A stretch of 64,000 nucleotides of DNA, taken from Streptomyces sp. C10-9-1 (lineage in GTDB: Bacteria > Actinomycetota > Actinomycetes > Streptomycetales > Streptomycetaceae). Under the pieces are notes generated by a model that did no database searches, was not told the DNA's origin, and was given only the letters and a program-made list of their open reading frames with translations. A program made the position numbers and the translations under genes. Below, piece after piece: positions 63,155-64,000 of this stretch (positions within the stretch are counted from its first letter, which is position 1; every line of letters begins with the position of its first letter). Where the stretch lies: positions 1 to 64,000 of the forward strand of contig NZ_JANHKP010000011.1 in the NCBI RefSeq assembly GCF_024497955.1, given 5' to 3'.

Positions 63155-63294
63155 GACCCGGACCTCCTCCCGCGGGGCCGCCGCCCCTGCGCGATCACCC
63201 CGCCGGACCGCCGCCGCGCCTGGAGGGCCACGAGCGCCGCGCCGGCCGCGGCGAGCACGGCGACCACGATGACGAGCCAGATCCACCAGTCCAT
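63151..63294 (-). CDS. 47-aa single-helix membrane protein
   Basis: Short frame encoding one hydrophobic helix (WIWLVIVVAVLAAAGAALVA) followed by a strongly basic tail (LQARRRSGG ... GRRPRGRRSGS). Its TGA overlaps the GTG of the PRC-barrel gene, the pattern of a real coupled gene. ATG at 63294 with GGGGCTCGGAG upstream. Function unknown; it may anchor or regulate the PRC proteins. Confidence 0.65.
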   Translation of the reverse strand: MDWWIWLVIVVAVLAAAGAALVALQARRRSGGVIAQGRRPRGRRSGS

Positions 63295-63451
63295 CTCCGA
63301 GCCCCTTCGCCGAGGCGGCACCGCCGTACTCCTTCAAGCATCGACCCGGGACCGGCGGCTGTCGACCGCCGGGCGGCGTCCCCGGGCCGTACGGCAGAGC
63401 CGCGTCAGGCAGGTCCGACCGGGGCGGAGGCCGCCTGACGGGGCACGACGG

Positions 63452-64000
63452 CTAGCGCTCCGCGGGCACCACGGCGACGGTGCACTCCGCCGCGTGCAGC
63501 ACCTCCCCGCTCACCGAACCGAGGAGCAGCCGCTTCAGCCCGGTCCGCCCGTGCGTCCCGACCACGAGCAGCCCGGCCCGGCGCGCGGCGTCGACCAGGA
63601 TGCGGGCCGGGTGCCCGTGCACGGCGCGCACGCGCACCTCCAGGTCCGGGTACGCGGCCCGGAAGGGGGCCACCACCTCCTCCAGCGGACCCTGCTCCGC
63701 GCCGGCGGCCGTCTCGTGGTCGATGCGCAGCGGCCCGGCGGGGCCGGTGGCGAGCAGGCTCGGCGCCGTGGAGGCGTGGACCACGTCGAGCGCGGCCCCG
63801 CGGATCGCGGCCTCGTGGAGAGCGAAGTCCAGCACGGCCGGCCGGACGTCGTGCACGTCGACGCCCACCACCACGCGGTTGTCCCGTTCCGCTTCGCCGC
63901 CGGGCCTGGCCACCACCACCGGACAGGCGGCGTGCGTGGCCACCTGGAGGCTCACCGACCCCAGGGGCAGGCGTGCGAAGCCTCCGGTGCCGCGGTGCCC
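63452..64000 (-). CDS. Universal stress protein, 5'-truncated by the window end
   Basis: The frame is open through the window edge, so the start lies beyond 64000. The visible part covers the end of a first UspA domain (GHRGTGGFARLPLGSVSLQV then ATHAACPVVVARP) and a full second one, with RVVVGVDVHDVRPAVLDFAL at its start and the ATP-type GTHGRTGLKRLLLGSVSGEV near its end. A tandem UspA protein, the common Streptomyces form, linked to stress and dormancy responses. Confidence 0.88.
   Translation of the reverse strand, partial: GHRGTGGFARLPLGSVSLQVATHAACPVVVARPGGEAERDNRVVVGVDVHDVRPAVLDFALHEAAIRGAALDVVHASTAPSLLATGPAGPLRIDHETAAGAEQGPLEEVVAPFRAAYPDLEVRVRAVHGHPARILVDAARRAGLLVVGTHGRTGLKRLLLGSVSGEVLHAAECTVAVVPAER

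Overview
The window is a very GC-rich stretch of chromosome from a Streptomyces-type actinomycete. Supporting signs are frequent GTG starts, GTGA/ATGA stop-start overlaps, terminators that are strong GC hairpins without U-tracts, and families typical of the group: GarA-like FHA protein, paired MerR regulators around a DUF151 nuclease, DUF5999, SARP and MocR.

Positions 1-14.2 kb look like conserved core chromosome read on the + strand: a CDP-alcohol phosphatidyltransferase, a nucleotidyltransferase/phosphomannomutase-like fusion, a DUF881-Sbp-DUF881 cassette, the FHA protein, FtsR-like MerR, DUF151 nuclease, a second MerR, DNA polymerase IV, a PRC-barrel protein on the other strand, and gcvP behind a tandem glycine riboswitch. 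Positions 14.2-27.3 kb are mixed small units: DUF5999, a GCS2-type ligase, a CPBP membrane protein, a PhzF homologue, a 5'-truncated leucine-rich-repeat-variant remnant, a PadR regulator with its own operator-like site, a Clp-N protein, two EamA transporters (the second behind a possible leaderless uORF), a PNPOx-like protein divergent from a MocR regulator across a perfect palindrome, and a Rieske lipoprotein.

Positions 33.1-52.3 kb are the striking part: a minus-strand RiPP (thiopeptide or goadsporin-like azole/dehydroamino-acid peptide) cluster. In transcription order it reads: membrane protein, ECF sigma factor, a 56-aa precursor whose 21-residue core is all Cys/Ser/Thr except the last Ala, a SARP regulator with TTG start, an RRE-ThiF partner protein fused to what looks like a degenerate YcaO domain, YcaO cyclodehydratase 1, a SagB-type azoline dehydrogenase, a LanB glutamylation protein, a separate LanB C-terminal protein, a PqqD-like/M50 membrane protease, an ABC exporter (ATPase and permease), and YcaO cyclodehydratase 2. 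The genes from the ThiF protein to YcaO 2 are overlapping or closely spaced. The model is: the ThiF protein binds the leader, one or both YcaO proteins make azolines, the SagB protein oxidises them, the LanB pair dehydrates Ser/Thr, the M50 protein may remove the leader, and the ABC pair exports the product. Only one LanB-C/TIGR03891-type protein is present, so no separate pyridine-forming cyclase is visible; a linear product is as likely as a macrocycle.

The flanks may or may not belong to the cluster. On the left are an M20 peptidase, a stand-alone NRPS-like adenylation enzyme translationally coupled to a membrane FNR-like reductase, and an enoyl-CoA hydratase. On the right, on the + strand, are an MFS transporter coupled to a GH88-like hydrolase, and a long CoA-transferase coupled to an acyl-CoA ligase. 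Positions 59.6-64 kb return to general functions: a zinc/manganese-type ABC uptake operon, two PRC-barrel proteins with a 47-aa membrane protein, and a universal stress protein cut by the window end. No tRNA, rRNA, CRISPR array or insertion sequence was recognised.
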